Part shown: positions 1-8,071 of the stretch, in pieces | How the letters are laid out: every line of letters begins with the position of its first letter | Numbering within the stretch: the stretch's first letter is position 1 | DNA from: Comamonas antarctica | GTDB lineage: Bacteria > Pseudomonadota > Gammaproteobacteria > Burkholderiales > Burkholderiaceae_C | NCBI RefSeq assembly: GCF_013363755.1 | Contig: NZ_CP054840.1 | Coordinates: 3,403,501 to 3,467,500 of the forward strand | Length of the DNA: 64,000 bases | Direction: 5' to 3' | Notes under the pieces: generated by a model | Told to the model about the DNA's origin: nothing | Database searches by the model: none | The model's input: only the letters and a program-made list of their open reading frames with translations | Position numbers and translations under genes: made by a program

Positions 1-2550
1 CTGGTCGAGCTGCTCGTTGGATTGCACCTGCACCGTCATCAGCACGCGCGTGACTTCGGTCTTGACCTGGTCGATCAGCTGGCGGAACAGCTCGAACGCC
101 TCGCGCTTGTACTCCTGCTTGGGCTGCTTCTGCGCATAGCCACGCAGATGGATGCCCTGGCGCAGGTAGTCGAGCGCGGCCAGGTGGTCGCGCCAGTTCG
201 TGTCGAAGCTCTGCAGCAGCACCGCGCGCTGGAACTGGGTGAAGTTCTCCCGGCCGATCAGCTGCAGCTTGGCATCGAACGCGGCTTGCGCGGCCTGCAG
301 CACCTTGTCGAGGATTTCCTCGTCGGTGATGGATTCGGCGGTGCCGGCTTCCTGCACCAGCGGCAGCTCCAGGCGCCACTCGTCGAGCAGATGCTTTTCC
401 AGCCCGGGCAGGTCCCACTGCTCTTCCATCGAGTCGGCGGGCACGTACTGGCGCACGATGTCGGTCACGGTCTCTTCGCGCATCACGCCAATGAGGTCGT
501 TCAGGTCGACCGCATCGAGAATCTCGTTGCGCTGCTGGTAGATCACCTTGCGCTGGTCGTTGGCGACGTCGTCGTACTCGAGCAGCTGCTTGCGCACATC
601 GAAGTTGCGCGCCTCGACCTTGCGCTGCGCCGATTCGATCGAACGCGTCACGATGCCGGCTTCGATGGCTTCGCCATCGGGCATCTTCAGGCGTTCCATG
701 ATGGCCTTCACGCGGTCGCCGGCAAAGATGCGCAGCAGCGTGTCGTCCAGGCTCAGGTAGAAGCGCGACGAACCGGGGTCGCCCTGGCGGCCCGAACGGC
801 CGCGCAGCTGATTGTCGATGCGGCGCGACTCATGGCGCTCGGTGGCAATGATGCGCAGGCCGCCCAGGGCCGCGACCTTCTCGTGCTCGACCTGCCATTG
901 CGCACGCACTTCGGCGATGCGCTGGGCGCGCGTGGCTTCATCCAGCGAGGCATCGGCCTCGACTTCGGCAACCAGCTTCTCGACGTTGCCGCCGAGCACG
1001 ATGTCGGTGCCGCGGCCAGCCATGTTGGTGGCAATGGTGATCATGCCCGGGCGGCCGGCCTGGGCCACGATGTCGGCCTCGCGCGCATGCTGCTTGGCGT
1101 TGAGCACCTGGTGCGGCAGCTTGGCTTCGTTGAGCAGCTGGTCGATGATTTCCGAGTTCTCGATCGAGGTCGTGCCGACCAGCACCGGCTGGCCGCGCTC
1201 GTGGCACTCGCGGATGTCCTTGATCGCGGCCGCGTACTTCTCGGCCGTGGTCTTGTAGACGCGGTCGAGCTGGTCTTCGCGGCGGCTCTGGCGGTTTGGC
1301 GGAATGACCACGGTTTCAAGACCGTAGATTTCCTGGAATTCGTAGGCTTCGGTATCGGCCGTGCCGGTCATGCCGCCGAGCTTGTTGTAGAGGCGGAAAT
1401 AGTTCTGGAAGGTGATCGAGGCCAGGGTCTGGTTCTCGGCCTGGATGGTCACGCCTTCCTTGGCTTCGACGGCCTGGTGCAGGCCGTCGCTCCAGCGGCG
1501 GCCGGCCATCAGGCGGCCGGTGAATTCGTCGACGATCACGATCTCGCCGTTTTGCACCACGTAATGCTGGTCGCGGTGGTACAGGTGATTGGCACGCAGC
1601 GAGGCGTACAGGTGGTGCATCAGCGTGATGTTGGCCGGATCATAGAGCGAGGCGCCCTCGGCGATCAGCTTGGCATTGGCCAGCACGCGTTCGGCGGTTT
1701 CATGGCCCTGCTCGGTCAGGAAAACCTGCTGCGTCTTCTCGTCCAGCGTGAAGTCGCCGGGCGTGGTCACGCCCTCGCCGGTGCGCGGATCGGCTTCACC
1801 GATCTGGCGCGTGAGCATCGGCACGATGGCATTCATCGCCAGGTACATGGCGGTGTTGTCGTCGGCCTGGCCGCTGATGATCAGCGGCGTGCGCGCTTCG
1901 TCGATCAGGATCGAGTCCACCTCGTCGACGATGGCGAAGTTGAGCTGGCGCTGCACGCGGTCGCCCGACTCGTAGACCATGTTGTCGCGCAGGTAGTCGA
2001 AGCCGTATTCGTTGTTCGTGCCGTAGGTGATGTCGGCGCGGTAGGCGGCCTGCTTTTCCTCGCGCGGCATGTTGGGCAGGTTGATGCCCACCGTCAGGCC
2101 GAGGAAGTTGTACAGCCGCGACATCCACTGCGCATCGCGGTTGGCGAGGTAGTCGTTGACGGTCACCACATGCACGCCGACACCGGCCAGCGCATTCAGG
2201 TAGACCGGCAGCGTGGCGGTGAGCGTCTTGCCTTCGCCGGTGCGCATTTCCGCGACCTTGCCGTGGTGCAGGGCCATGCCGCCCAGCAGCTGCACGTCGA
2301 AGTGGCGCATCTTCATGACGCGCTTGGAACCTTCGCGCACGACGGCAAAGGCCTCGGGCAGCAGATCGTCCAGGCTTTGCCCCTGGCTCACGCGCTCCTT
2401 GAACTCCTGCGTCTTGGCACGCAGCGCCTCGTCGCTGAGCTTTTCAAGTTCGGGCTCCATCGCATTGATGCGGGCCACCGTCTTGCGGTATTGCTTGAGA
2501 AGCCGATCATTGCGGCTGCCGAATAGTTTGGTGAGGAAGTTGGTAGCCAT
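1..2550 (-). CDS. secA: Preprotein translocase ATPase SecA (3' end outside window)
   Basis: SecA is the ATPase motor that pushes unfolded preproteins through SecYEG at the inner membrane. The start at 2550 gives [19 protein letters not shown], the typical SecA N-terminus. Walker A ([11 protein letters not shown]) lies near residue 105, Walker B reads [12 protein letters not shown], and the helicase signature MAGRGTDI is in the second nucleotide-binding domain. About 850 codons are present. The usual length is about 900-920, so only the C-terminal linker and zinc-binding tail are missing, off the left edge. The gene is divergent from the DUF721 gene, with about 175 bp between them for both promoters. 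Confidence 0.97.
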   Translation of the reverse strand, partial: MATNFLTKLFGSRNDRLLKQYRKTVARINAMEPELEKLSDEALRAKTQEFKERVSQGQSLDDLLPEAFAVVREGSKRVMKMRHFDVQLLGGMALHHGKVAEMRTGEGKTLTATLPVYLNALAGVGVHVVTVNDYLANRDAQWMSRLYNFLGLTVGINLPNMPREEKQAAYRADITYGTNNEYGFDYLRDNMVYESGDRVQRQLNFAIVDEVDSILIDEARTPLIISGQADDNTAMYLAMNAIVPMLTRQIGEADPRTGEGVTTPGDFTLDEKTQQVFLTEQGHETAERVLANAKLIAEGASLYDPANITLMHHLYASLRANHLYHRDQHYVVQNGEIVIVDEFTGRLMAGRRWSDGLHQAVEAKEGVTIQAENQTLASITFQNYFRLYNKLGGMTGTADTEAYEFQEIYGLETVVIPPNRQSRREDQLDRVYKTTAEKYAAAIKDIRECHERGQPVLVGTTSIENSEIIDQLLNEAKLPHQVLNAKQHAREADIVAQAGRPGMITIATNMAGRGTDIVLGGNVEKLVAEVEADASLDEATRAQRIAEVRAQWQVEHEKVAALGGLRIIATERHESRRIDNQLRGRSGRQGDPGSSRFYLSLDDTLLRIFAGDRVKAIMERLKMPDGEAIEAGIVTRSIESAQRKVEARNFDVRKQLLEYDDVANDQRKVIYQQRNEILDAVDLNDLIGVMREETVTDIVRQYVPADSMEEQWDLPGLEKHLLDEWRLELPLVQEAGTAESITDEEILDKVLQAAQAAFDAKLQLIGRENFTQFQRAVLLQSFDTNWRDHLAALDYLRQGIHLRGYAQKQPKQEYKREAFELFRQLIDQVKTEVTRVLMTVQVQSNEQLDQ

Positions 2551-2725
2551 GCAAACAGATTCACCTTGCCTGCACCAGGGCATTCAAGGAAACCAGAGTC
2601 CCTAAGAAGAATGGATTTCAGATGGGGCCGCCCCATGGAATTTCTACAGCAAGAATCCATAATGCGGAGACTGATTGATTCAATGATTCTAACTGCCTCA
2701 TTCCGTGCGGGGCATGCCTTGCCCA

Positions 2726-3025
2726 ATGAACCGACGCAACTACCCCATTTCCCTGCAACAGGCGGCCGCGTCTTCGCCCACGCTGGCCAAGCTGGTGGCA
2801 ATGACGCAGGATTCCTCGGCCCGCCTGCAGGCCATCCAGCCGCTGATGCCCATCACCTTGCGCAAGGTGGTGCAGGCCGGGCCGATCGAGGGCAGCTGCT
2901 GGTGCCTGCTGGTCAACAGCAATGCCGCGGCCGCCAAGCTGCGCCAGCTGCTGCCGGCATTTGCGGCGCATCTGCGCGTGAAGGGCTGGGATGTGACGGA
3001 AATCCGCCTGAAGGTCAATGCATAG
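2726..3025 (+). CDS. DUF721/DciA-like protein
   Basis: A 99-residue protein read from the ATG at 2726; an in-frame GTG at 2705 is possible but lacks support. It resembles the DUF721 family, which includes DciA, the helicase-loader-like factor that interacts with DnaB in bacteria lacking DnaC/DnaI. What is visible is the compact core in which a basic N-terminus (MNRRNYP) precedes an alpha/beta KH-like domain (VQAGPIEGSCWCLLVNSNAA, then AAKLRQLLP). A position next to secA is common for this family in proteobacteria. The assignment to DUF721 is fairly secure; a DciA role is inferred. Confidence 0.75.
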   Translation: MNRRNYPISLQQAAASSPTLAKLVAMTQDSSARLQAIQPLMPITLRKVVQAGPIEGSCWCLLVNSNAAAAKLRQLLPAFAAHLRVKGWDVTEIRLKVNA

Positions 3026-3094
3026 GTGCGGCCGGCAAGGTGCGGCCGGCAAGGCGCAGCCGGTGAGGCTCAGCCAGCGAGGATCGAGCGGCAA
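3025..3094. repeat. Degenerate 14-bp tandem repeat, five units
   Basis: Directly after the DUF721 stop codon five 14-bp units run head to tail. Units 1 and 2 (3025-3038, 3039-3052) are identical, GGTGCGGCCGGCAA. Units 3 (3053-3066), 4 (3067-3080) and 5 (3081-3094) drift progressively, for example GGCTCAGCCAGCGA. The array ends at the A-rich foot of the tRNA-Thr terminator. Confidence 0.75.
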
Positions 3095-3100
3095 GAAAAC

Positions 3101-3130
3101 AAAAAACCCGCATGCGTGCGCATGCGGGTT
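3101..3130 (-). terminator. Rho-independent terminator after tRNA-Thr
   Basis: A 12-bp perfect stem pairs AACCCGCATGCG (3105-3116) with 3119-3130. A tighter 10-bp stem with a 6-nt loop is the likely folded form. On the minus strand the stem is followed by TTTTTTG. It lies 8 nt beyond the CCA end of the tRNA. Confidence 0.85.
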
Positions 3131-3138
3131 TCTGTTTC

Positions 3139-3214
3139 TGGTGCCGGTTGTCGGAATCGAACTGACGACCTACCGCTTACAAGGCGGGTGCTCTACCAAC
3201 TGAGCTAAACCGGC
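3139..3214 (-). tRNA. tRNA-Thr (anticodon TGT)
   Basis: The minus strand begins GCCGGTTTAGCTCAG and ends CCGGCACCA, giving a 76-nt cloverleaf with an encoded CCA. The acceptor stem is GCCGGTT/AACCGGC. The D-arm reads AGCTCAGTTGGTAGAGC, the anticodon loop CTTGTAA carries TGT (plus-strand ACA at 3179-3181), and the T-arm contains GTTCGATTC. It is followed by its own terminator at 3101-3130. Confidence 0.97.
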
Positions 3215-3267
3215 GAAGCCCGGATTCTAGCCTATGGAAAACGGGGACCCATCCAAAACGCGGATTT

Positions 3268-3759
3268 TTATTTGACGCGTTTGAGCGCCGGGCGCGCGCC
3301 TGCCGGTGTGGGCGGGCGCGGCGGCACGGGCGTGTCGTCGTCCGGCGTCACGAGTTGCATCACCGGTGCCTCGGCATCGCTTTCGGCGGGCGCGGCGTCC
3401 CGGCCCTCGTCGGCGGCTTCGACCTGCTGCGCGGTTTCCTCCGACAACGGGAAGGCCATGCCTTCGCCGGTTTCACGCGCATAGATCGCGATGACCCGGC
3501 CCACGGGCACCATGATGTCGCGCGGCTGGCCGCCGAAGCGGGCCTTGAACGCGATGAAGTCGTTGCCCAGCTGCAGGCTGCCGGTGGCGTCGTAGCTGGT
3601 GTTGAGCACGATTTCGCCGTCCTTGACGAACTCGCGCGGCACCTGGACCGTGTGGTCAACGCGCACCGCGAGATACGGGGTCAGGCCGTTGTCCGTGCAC
3701 CACTCATGCAGCGCGCGGATCATGTACGGACGGGTGGAGCTGGATTCCGAGGCAGTCAT
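3268..3759 (-). CDS. sspB: ClpXP protease specificity-enhancing factor SspB
   Basis: SspB is the adaptor that tethers ssrA-tagged peptides to the ClpX unfoldase. The 163-aa product starts TRPYMIRALHEWCTDNG, and the conserved substrate-binding core includes VPREFVKDGEIVLN and GRVIAIYARE. The C-terminus is acidic and Pro/Ala-rich, ending in ARPALKRVK, which matches the flexible tail bearing the ClpX-docking peptide. It follows sspA by 16 nt, the usual sspAB operon. Confidence 0.95.
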   Translation of the reverse strand: MTASESSSTRPYMIRALHEWCTDNGLTPYLAVRVDHTVQVPREFVKDGEIVLNTSYDATGSLQLGNDFIAFKARFGGQPRDIMVPVGRVIAIYARETGEGMAFPLSEETAQQVEAADEGRDAAPAESDAEAPVMQLVTPDDDTPVPPRPPTPAGARPALKRVK

Positions 3760-3775
3760 GGCGTGGATCTCCAGC

Positions 3776-4387
3776 TTACTTGCGCATCACCTTTTCCGAA
3801 GGCGTCAGCGCTTCGATGTAGGCGGGACGCGAGAAGATGCGCTCGGCGTATTTCAGCAGCGGCGCGGCGTTCTTGCTCAGTTCGATGCCGTAGTAGTCGA
3901 GGCGCCACAGCAGCGGCGCGATCGCGACGTCGAGCATGGAGAAGTTCTCGCCCAGCATGTACTTGTTCTTCAGGAACACCGGCGCCAGCTGCGTCAGGCG
4001 GTCGCGGATGTGCGCACGCGCCTTCTCGATGGCCTTTTCGTTGCCCTTGACGTTGCGCGCCTCGAGGATGTTCACGTGCACGAACAGTTCCTTCTCGAAG
4101 TTCAGCAGGAACAGGCGCACGCGCGCGCGGTCCACCGGGTCGCCGGGCATCAGCTGGGGATGGGGGAAGCGCTCGTCGATGTACTCGTTGATGATGTTCG
4201 ACTCGTACAGGATCAGGTCGCGCTCGACCAGGATGGGCACCTGGCCGTAGGGGTTCATCACATTGATGTCTTCGGGCTTGCTGTACAGGTCCACATCACG
4301 GATCTCGAAGTCCATGCCCTTTTCAAACAGCACGAAGCGGCAGCGGTGGGAAAAGGGGCAGGTCGTTCCCGAATAAAGCACCATCAT
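3776..4387 (-). CDS. sspA: Stringent starvation protein A (glutathione S-transferase fold)
   Basis: SspA is a glutathione-S-transferase-like protein that binds RNA polymerase and modulates stationary-phase transcription. The 203-aa protein has an N-terminal thioredoxin-like half (YSGTTCPFSHRCRFVL, then NPYGQVPILVERDLILYES) and an all-helical C-terminal half. It is first in the sspA-sspB pair, just downstream of the petABC terminator. Length and motifs match the family; no catalytic GST activity is implied. Confidence 0.95.
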   Translation of the reverse strand: MMVLYSGTTCPFSHRCRFVLFEKGMDFEIRDVDLYSKPEDINVMNPYGQVPILVERDLILYESNIINEYIDERFPHPQLMPGDPVDRARVRLFLLNFEKELFVHVNILEARNVKGNEKAIEKARAHIRDRLTQLAPVFLKNKYMLGENFSMLDVAIAPLLWRLDYYGIELSKNAAPLLKYAERIFSRPAYIEALTPSEKVMRK

Positions 4388-4408
4388 GGTGAAGGCTCCT
4401 AAAAATCA

Positions 4409-4440
4409 AAAAGAGTGGGACGCCTGAAGCGCCCACTCTG
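4409..4440 (-). terminator. Terminator of the petABC operon
   Basis: An 8-bp stem pairs AGAGTGGG (4413-4420) with CCCACTCT (4433-4440). On the minus strand it runs into TTTTTG. It sits between the cytochrome c1 stop and the sspA start. Confidence 0.75.
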
Positions 4441-4489
4441 CACCGATCCGGCGGGGAACACGCAAGCGTCCCCGGGCATGGACCGTCCG

Positions 4490-5245
4490 TTACTTGACGT
4501 CTTTCCAGAATGCGGCGTTCAAGCGCCAGGCAATCACGATGAAGACTCCGAGGAAAAGCAGCACGCCGACACCGATGCGAATACGGCTGTTCTGTGCGGG
4601 CTCACCCATCCACTGGAGGTAATTCACCAAGTCGCCAACGGCCTGATCGTACTGCACGGGCGTCATCGCGCCCGGAGATACCTGTTCCCAGCCCTTGAAA
4701 ACCTGGGTTTTCTTGCCGTGGACGTCGTGCTCTTCAAACACTGCGCGGCGCTCGCCCTGCAATTGCCACAGCGCATGCGGCATGCCGACGCTGGGGAAGG
4801 CCAGGTTGTTCCAGCCCGTGGGCTTGGTTTCGTCGCGGTAGAAGGTGCGCAGGAAGGTATAGAGGTAGTCGGCGCCCGAGCCGCCGGAGCCGGCACGCGA
4901 GCGCGCGATCACCGTCAGGTCGGGCGGATTGCCGCCGAACCAGTCCTTGGCCTGGCGCGGGTCGATCGCGGCCTTCATGGTCTCGCCGACCTTGTCGGTC
5001 GTGAACAGCAGGTTGTCCTTGATCTCCTGGTCGGTCAGGCCGATGTCCTTGAGCCGGTTGTAGCGCATGAACGCCGCCGAGTGGCAGCTCAGGCAGTAGT
5101 TGACGAACAGCTTGGCGCCGTTTTGCAGCGAGGCCTGGTCGTTGGTCTTGACGGGCGCCTTGTCCCAGGCGATGCCGCCTTCGGCAGCCTGCGCGCCGGC
5201 AACGAATCCCAGGGCGGCGATCAGCGTGAGGATCAGTTTTTTCAT
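4490..5245 (-). CDS. petC: Cytochrome c1 of the bc1 complex
   Basis: This is the haem-c subunit of ubiquinol:cytochrome c oxidoreductase. It passes electrons from the Rieske protein to soluble cytochrome c on the periplasmic side. The ATG at 5245 gives a 251-aa precursor with signal peptide MKKLILTLIAALGFVAGAQA. The haem motif CLSCH lies near residue 50, and a C-terminal membrane anchor (IGVGVLLFLGVFIVIAWRL) comes before the KDVK end. The frame is open upstream into petB, but the signal peptide fixes this start. It is the third gene of petABC, 14 nt after petB. Confidence 0.96.
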   Translation of the reverse strand: MKKLILTLIAALGFVAGAQAAEGGIAWDKAPVKTNDQASLQNGAKLFVNYCLSCHSAAFMRYNRLKDIGLTDQEIKDNLLFTTDKVGETMKAAIDPRQAKDWFGGNPPDLTVIARSRAGSGGSGADYLYTFLRTFYRDETKPTGWNNLAFPSVGMPHALWQLQGERRAVFEEHDVHGKKTQVFKGWEQVSPGAMTPVQYDQAVGDLVNYLQWMGEPAQNSRIRIGVGVLLFLGVFIVIAWRLNAAFWKDVK

Positions 5246-5259
5246 TCTTGTTCTCCGGC

Positions 5260-6675
5260 TCAGTGCGGCTTGAAGGTCACGCGGTCGGGCACGGGTTTGG
5301 GCGTGCCCAGGCGGCTCCACCAGGGCATCAGCAGGAAGAAGCCGAAATAAAACAGCGTGCCCACCTGCGAGATGCGCTCGAACACCGGCGACGGCGGCTT
5401 CACGCCCAGGTAGCCCAGCACAATGAAATTCACGACGAACACCGCGTAGACATACTTGTGCCAGTCGGGACGGTAGCGGATCGACTTGACCGGGCTGTGG
5501 TCGAGCCAGGGCAGCGCGAACAGGATCACCACCGCGCCGCCCATCACGACCACGCCCCAGAATTTGGCGTCGATGGCCAGCATCAGTGCGATGGCCACGA
5601 CTGCGACCACGGCCACCCCGCCCTTCACGACCGACGGCAGGCGCGACTTGAACACGCCGAAGCCGGCGCCCAGCGCCACGCAGGCAATCAGCACATACAT
5701 CATCTCGGTGGTGATCGCGCGCAGCATCGAATAGAAGGGCGTGAAGTACCACACCGGCGCGATGTGCGACGGCGTCTTCAGCGGATCGGCCGGGATGAAG
5801 TTGTTGTATTCAAGGAAGTAGCCGCCGAACTCGGGCGCGAAGAACACCACGGCCGAGAACAGGAACAGGAACACGCAGACACCGAGGATGTCGTGCACCG
5901 TGTAGTAGGGATGGAAGGGCACGCCGTCGAGCGGGCGGCCTTTTTCGTCCTTGGGTGCGTTCGGTCCCTTGATCTCGATGCCGTCGGGGTTGTTCGAGCC
6001 GACGTCGTGCAGCGCCAGCAGGTGGGCCACGACCAGGCCCAGCAGCACCAGCGGCACGGCAATGACGTGGAAGCTGAAGAAGCGGTTGAGCGTGGCATCG
6101 CCCACCACGTAGTCGCCGCGGATCAGCAGCGCCAGGTCGGGACCGATGAAGGGAATCGCGGCAAACAGGTTGACGATCACCTGCGCACCCCAGTACGACA
6201 TCTGGCCCCAGGGCAGCAGATAACCCATGAAGGCTTCGGCCATCAGCGCCAGGAAGATCGCGCAGCCGAAGATCCAGACCAGCTCGCGCGGCTTGCGGTA
6301 CGAACCGTAGAGCAGGCCGCGGAACATGTGCAGGTAGACCACGACGAAGAACGCCGAGGCGCCCGTCGAGTGGATATAGCGGATCAGCCAGCCCCAGGGC
6401 ACGTCGCGCATGATGTACTCGACCGACTCGAAGGCCTTGGCCGCGTCGGGCTTGTAGTGCATCACCAGGAAGATGCCGGTGACGATCTGGATCACCAGCA
6501 CCAGCAGCGCCAGCGAGCCGAAGATGTACCAGAAGTTGAAGTTCTTCGGAGCGTAGTACTCCGACATATGGACGCGGTAGGCATCGAAAGCCGTGGGAAA
6601 CCGGTTCTCGAACCAGTTCGTGACTTTCGCGCCCGTCGTGGCGTTGGGGGAGATGTCCTTGAATTCGTGTGCCAT
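5260..6675 (-). CDS. petB: Cytochrome b of the bc1 complex
   Basis: This is the membrane subunit carrying the two b haems and the quinone sites. It is 471 aa and multi-spanning. The haem-ligating helix contains WGWLIRYIHSTGAS and YLHMFRGL, the second contains FFSFHVIAVPLVLLGLV and HLLALHDVGSNNPDG, and the Qo-site PEWY equivalent lies in the region around FAPEFGGYF. It is longer than the 8-helix core, as in other beta/gammaproteobacteria. It lies between petA and petC. Confidence 0.97.
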   Translation of the reverse strand: MAHEFKDISPNATTGAKVTNWFENRFPTAFDAYRVHMSEYYAPKNFNFWYIFGSLALLVLVIQIVTGIFLVMHYKPDAAKAFESVEYIMRDVPWGWLIRYIHSTGASAFFVVVYLHMFRGLLYGSYRKPRELVWIFGCAIFLALMAEAFMGYLLPWGQMSYWGAQVIVNLFAAIPFIGPDLALLIRGDYVVGDATLNRFFSFHVIAVPLVLLGLVVAHLLALHDVGSNNPDGIEIKGPNAPKDEKGRPLDGVPFHPYYTVHDILGVCVFLFLFSAVVFFAPEFGGYFLEYNNFIPADPLKTPSHIAPVWYFTPFYSMLRAITTEMMYVLIACVALGAGFGVFKSRLPSVVKGGVAVVAVVAIALMLAIDAKFWGVVVMGGAVVILFALPWLDHSPVKSIRYRPDWHKYVYAVFVVNFIVLGYLGVKPPSPVFERISQVGTLFYFGFFLLMPWWSRLGTPKPVPDRVTFKPH

Positions 6676-6686
6676 GTCGTGGTCCC

Positions 6687-7283
6687 TCAGGCCTTGTCTT
6701 CACCGATCAGGAGCTTGGTCTCCGACAGGTACATGTGGGGCGGCACTTCCAGGTTGTCCGGAGCCGGCTTGTTCTTGAAGACGCGGCCGGCCATGTCGAA
6801 GGTCGAGCCATGGCAGGGGCACAGGAAACCGCCCTTCCAGTCATCGGGCAGCGAGGGTTGCGGGCCGGCCTGGAGCTTGTCGGTGGGCGAGCAGCCCAGG
6901 TGGGTGCAGATGCCCACGGCGACCAGGATCTCGGGCTTGATCGAGCGGTGCTCGTTGCGTGCGTATTCGGGGGTCAGTTCCGCGGGCTTGCGCTCGGACT
7001 TGGGATCGGCCAGTTGCGCATCGAGCTTGGGCAGGTCGGCAAGCTGCTCGGGCGAGCGCTTGATGATCCAGACCGGCTTGCCGCGCCACTCCACCGTGAC
7101 CTTCTCGCCGGGCTTGAGGGCGGAGATATCCACCTCAACTGCCGCGCCTGCTGCCTTGGCCTTTTCGGACGGCTGGAAGGTGCTCACAAAAGGGACGGCA
7201 GTTGCCACGCCGCCCACCGCACCCGCGCAGGCCGACGTGATGATCCACGTGCGCTTGCTGGAGTCGATTGGAGTATCACTCAT
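6687..7283 (-). CDS. petA: Rieske iron-sulfur subunit of the bc1 complex
   Basis: This is the [2Fe-2S] subunit that takes the first electron from ubiquinol. The 198-aa protein has an N-terminal Tat-like/TM segment (SSKRTWIITSACAGAVGGVA) followed by the soluble cluster domain. Cluster ligands are in CTHLGC and CPCHGS, which also provide the disulfide cysteines. It is the first gene of petABC; a minus-strand TACAAT about 45 nt upstream is a possible -10 box. Export of folded Rieske protein would require the Tat system encoded at 12.7-14.4 kb. Confidence 0.97.
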   Translation of the reverse strand: MSDTPIDSSKRTWIITSACAGAVGGVATAVPFVSTFQPSEKAKAAGAAVEVDISALKPGEKVTVEWRGKPVWIIKRSPEQLADLPKLDAQLADPKSERKPAELTPEYARNEHRSIKPEILVAVGICTHLGCSPTDKLQAGPQPSLPDDWKGGFLCPCHGSTFDMAGRVFKNKPAPDNLEVPPHMYLSETKLLIGEDKA

Positions 7284-7372
7284 GGGGATCCTCGATATAG
7301 ATCGCTATTATTGGGGGGTCAACGGCAAATTGTAGCGGGGTGAGTGTGGTTATTCCATGCGGTATTTGCCCG

Positions 7373-7400
7373 TTGACAATGACCTAGGTCAAGCAATACT
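7373..7400 (+). promoter_or_regulatory. Putative sigma-70 promoter of mscL with palindromic spacer
   Basis: A perfect -35 TTGACA (7373-7378) is followed after 16 nt by AATACT (7395-7400; 4 of 6 consensus). Between the two lies a 12-bp perfect palindrome TGACCTAGGTCA (7380-7391). The position suits the mscL start at 7437. The promoter call is moderate; any operator role for the palindrome is inference. Confidence 0.55.
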
Positions 7401-7436
7401 GGGATATTTGCCGATCCACCAACCGGGAGCATTCGC

Positions 7437-7874
7437 ATGGGCATGATGCAGGAATTCCGTGAGTTCGCCGTCAAGGGAAACGTCATTGACTTGGCGGTAG
7501 GCGTGATCATTGGCGGCGCGTTCGGCAAGATCGTCGACTCGGTCGTATCCGACCTGATCATGCCCGTCGTCGGCCTGGTGTTCGGCAAGCTCGACTTCTC
7601 CAACCTGTTCCTGGTGCTGGGAACGGTGCCCGAGGGCACGGCGCGCACGCTCGACGCACTGCGCAAGGCCGGCGTGCCGGTGCTGGCTTATGGCAGCTTC
7701 ATCACGGTGGCCGTCAACTTCCTCATCCTGGCATTCATCATCTTCCTGATGATCAAGCAGATCAACCGCCTCAAGCGCAACGCGCCGCCGCCCGTGGTGG
7801 TGGTGGCGGAAACGCCCGAGGATGTGGTCCTGCTGCGCGAGATCCGCGACAGCCTCATTCGAAACACCCCCTGA
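7437..7874 (+). CDS. mscL: Large-conductance mechanosensitive channel MscL
   Basis: MscL is the homopentameric safety valve that opens under osmotic downshock. The 145-aa protein has the amphipathic N-terminus and TM1 ([24 protein letters not shown] contains the pore constriction), a periplasmic loop (residues ~45-80), TM2 ([19 protein letters not shown]) and the cytoplasmic helix ([15 protein letters not shown]). GGGAG lies 8 nt before the ATG. The last codons (NTP-stop) fall inside the dispersed repeat at 7864-8001, so the C-terminal tail is partly repeat-derived. Confidence 0.97.
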   Translation: MGMMQEFREFAVKGNVIDLAVGVIIGGAFGKIVDSVVSDLIMPVVGLVFGKLDFSNLFLVLGTVPEGTARTLDALRKAGVPVLAYGSFITVAVNFLILAFIIFLMIKQINRLKRNAPPPVVVVAETPEDVVLLREIRDSLIRNTP

Positions 7875-8001
7875 GCCGCTCACGCCCTGGGCGGGCCCCG
7901 GCTTCCCCCTCTCAACCTTCGGTGGAGGGGGGCGCCCGGCTGAGGGACGCCACCATCGCTGCGGGGCGGCCCTTGCTCGGTGTTCCCTTGCTGGAGCAAG
8001 G
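7864..8001 (+). repeat. Dispersed intergenic repeat type B, copy 1
   Basis: This copy shares three blocks with the reverse complement of 42279-42383: ACCCCCTGAGC at the mscL stop codon, a core GCTTCCCCCTCTCAACCTTC followed by GGTGGAGGGGG (about 7900-7931), and GCGGGGCGGCCCTT (about 7959-7973), then a GCTGGAGCA end. The core can fold as a hairpin closed by ACC-TTC-GGT. Apart from the repeat, the 7875-8071 gap shows no gene. Confidence 0.8.
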
Positions 8002-8071
8002 TGGCTTTATAGGCCAGGGACTGAAAACGGCACTCCGCGCCTAACTACCAGTTCCATTGGGCACGTCCTGC

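Noticed and set aside
22-2526. 834-codon open frame on the plus strand opposite secA
   Set aside because: Its product is low-complexity, His/Val/Leu/Arg-rich and typical of the antisense frame of a GC-rich gene. SecA on the minus strand explains the region completely.
3018-3208. Two short plus-strand frames covering the 14-bp repeats and the tRNA
   Set aside because: They read through the terminator and the antisense of tRNA-Thr; this is a well-known false gene call next to tRNAs.
7285-7320. Minus-strand TTGACC-17 nt-TATATC as the petA promoter
   Set aside because: The -10 would lie about 10 nt before the petA ATG and overlap its ribosome site; the TACAAT further upstream is a better candidate.
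5248-7335. 695-codon plus-strand frame across petABC
   Set aside because: Antisense shadow crossing three well-supported genes, with no recognisable motif.
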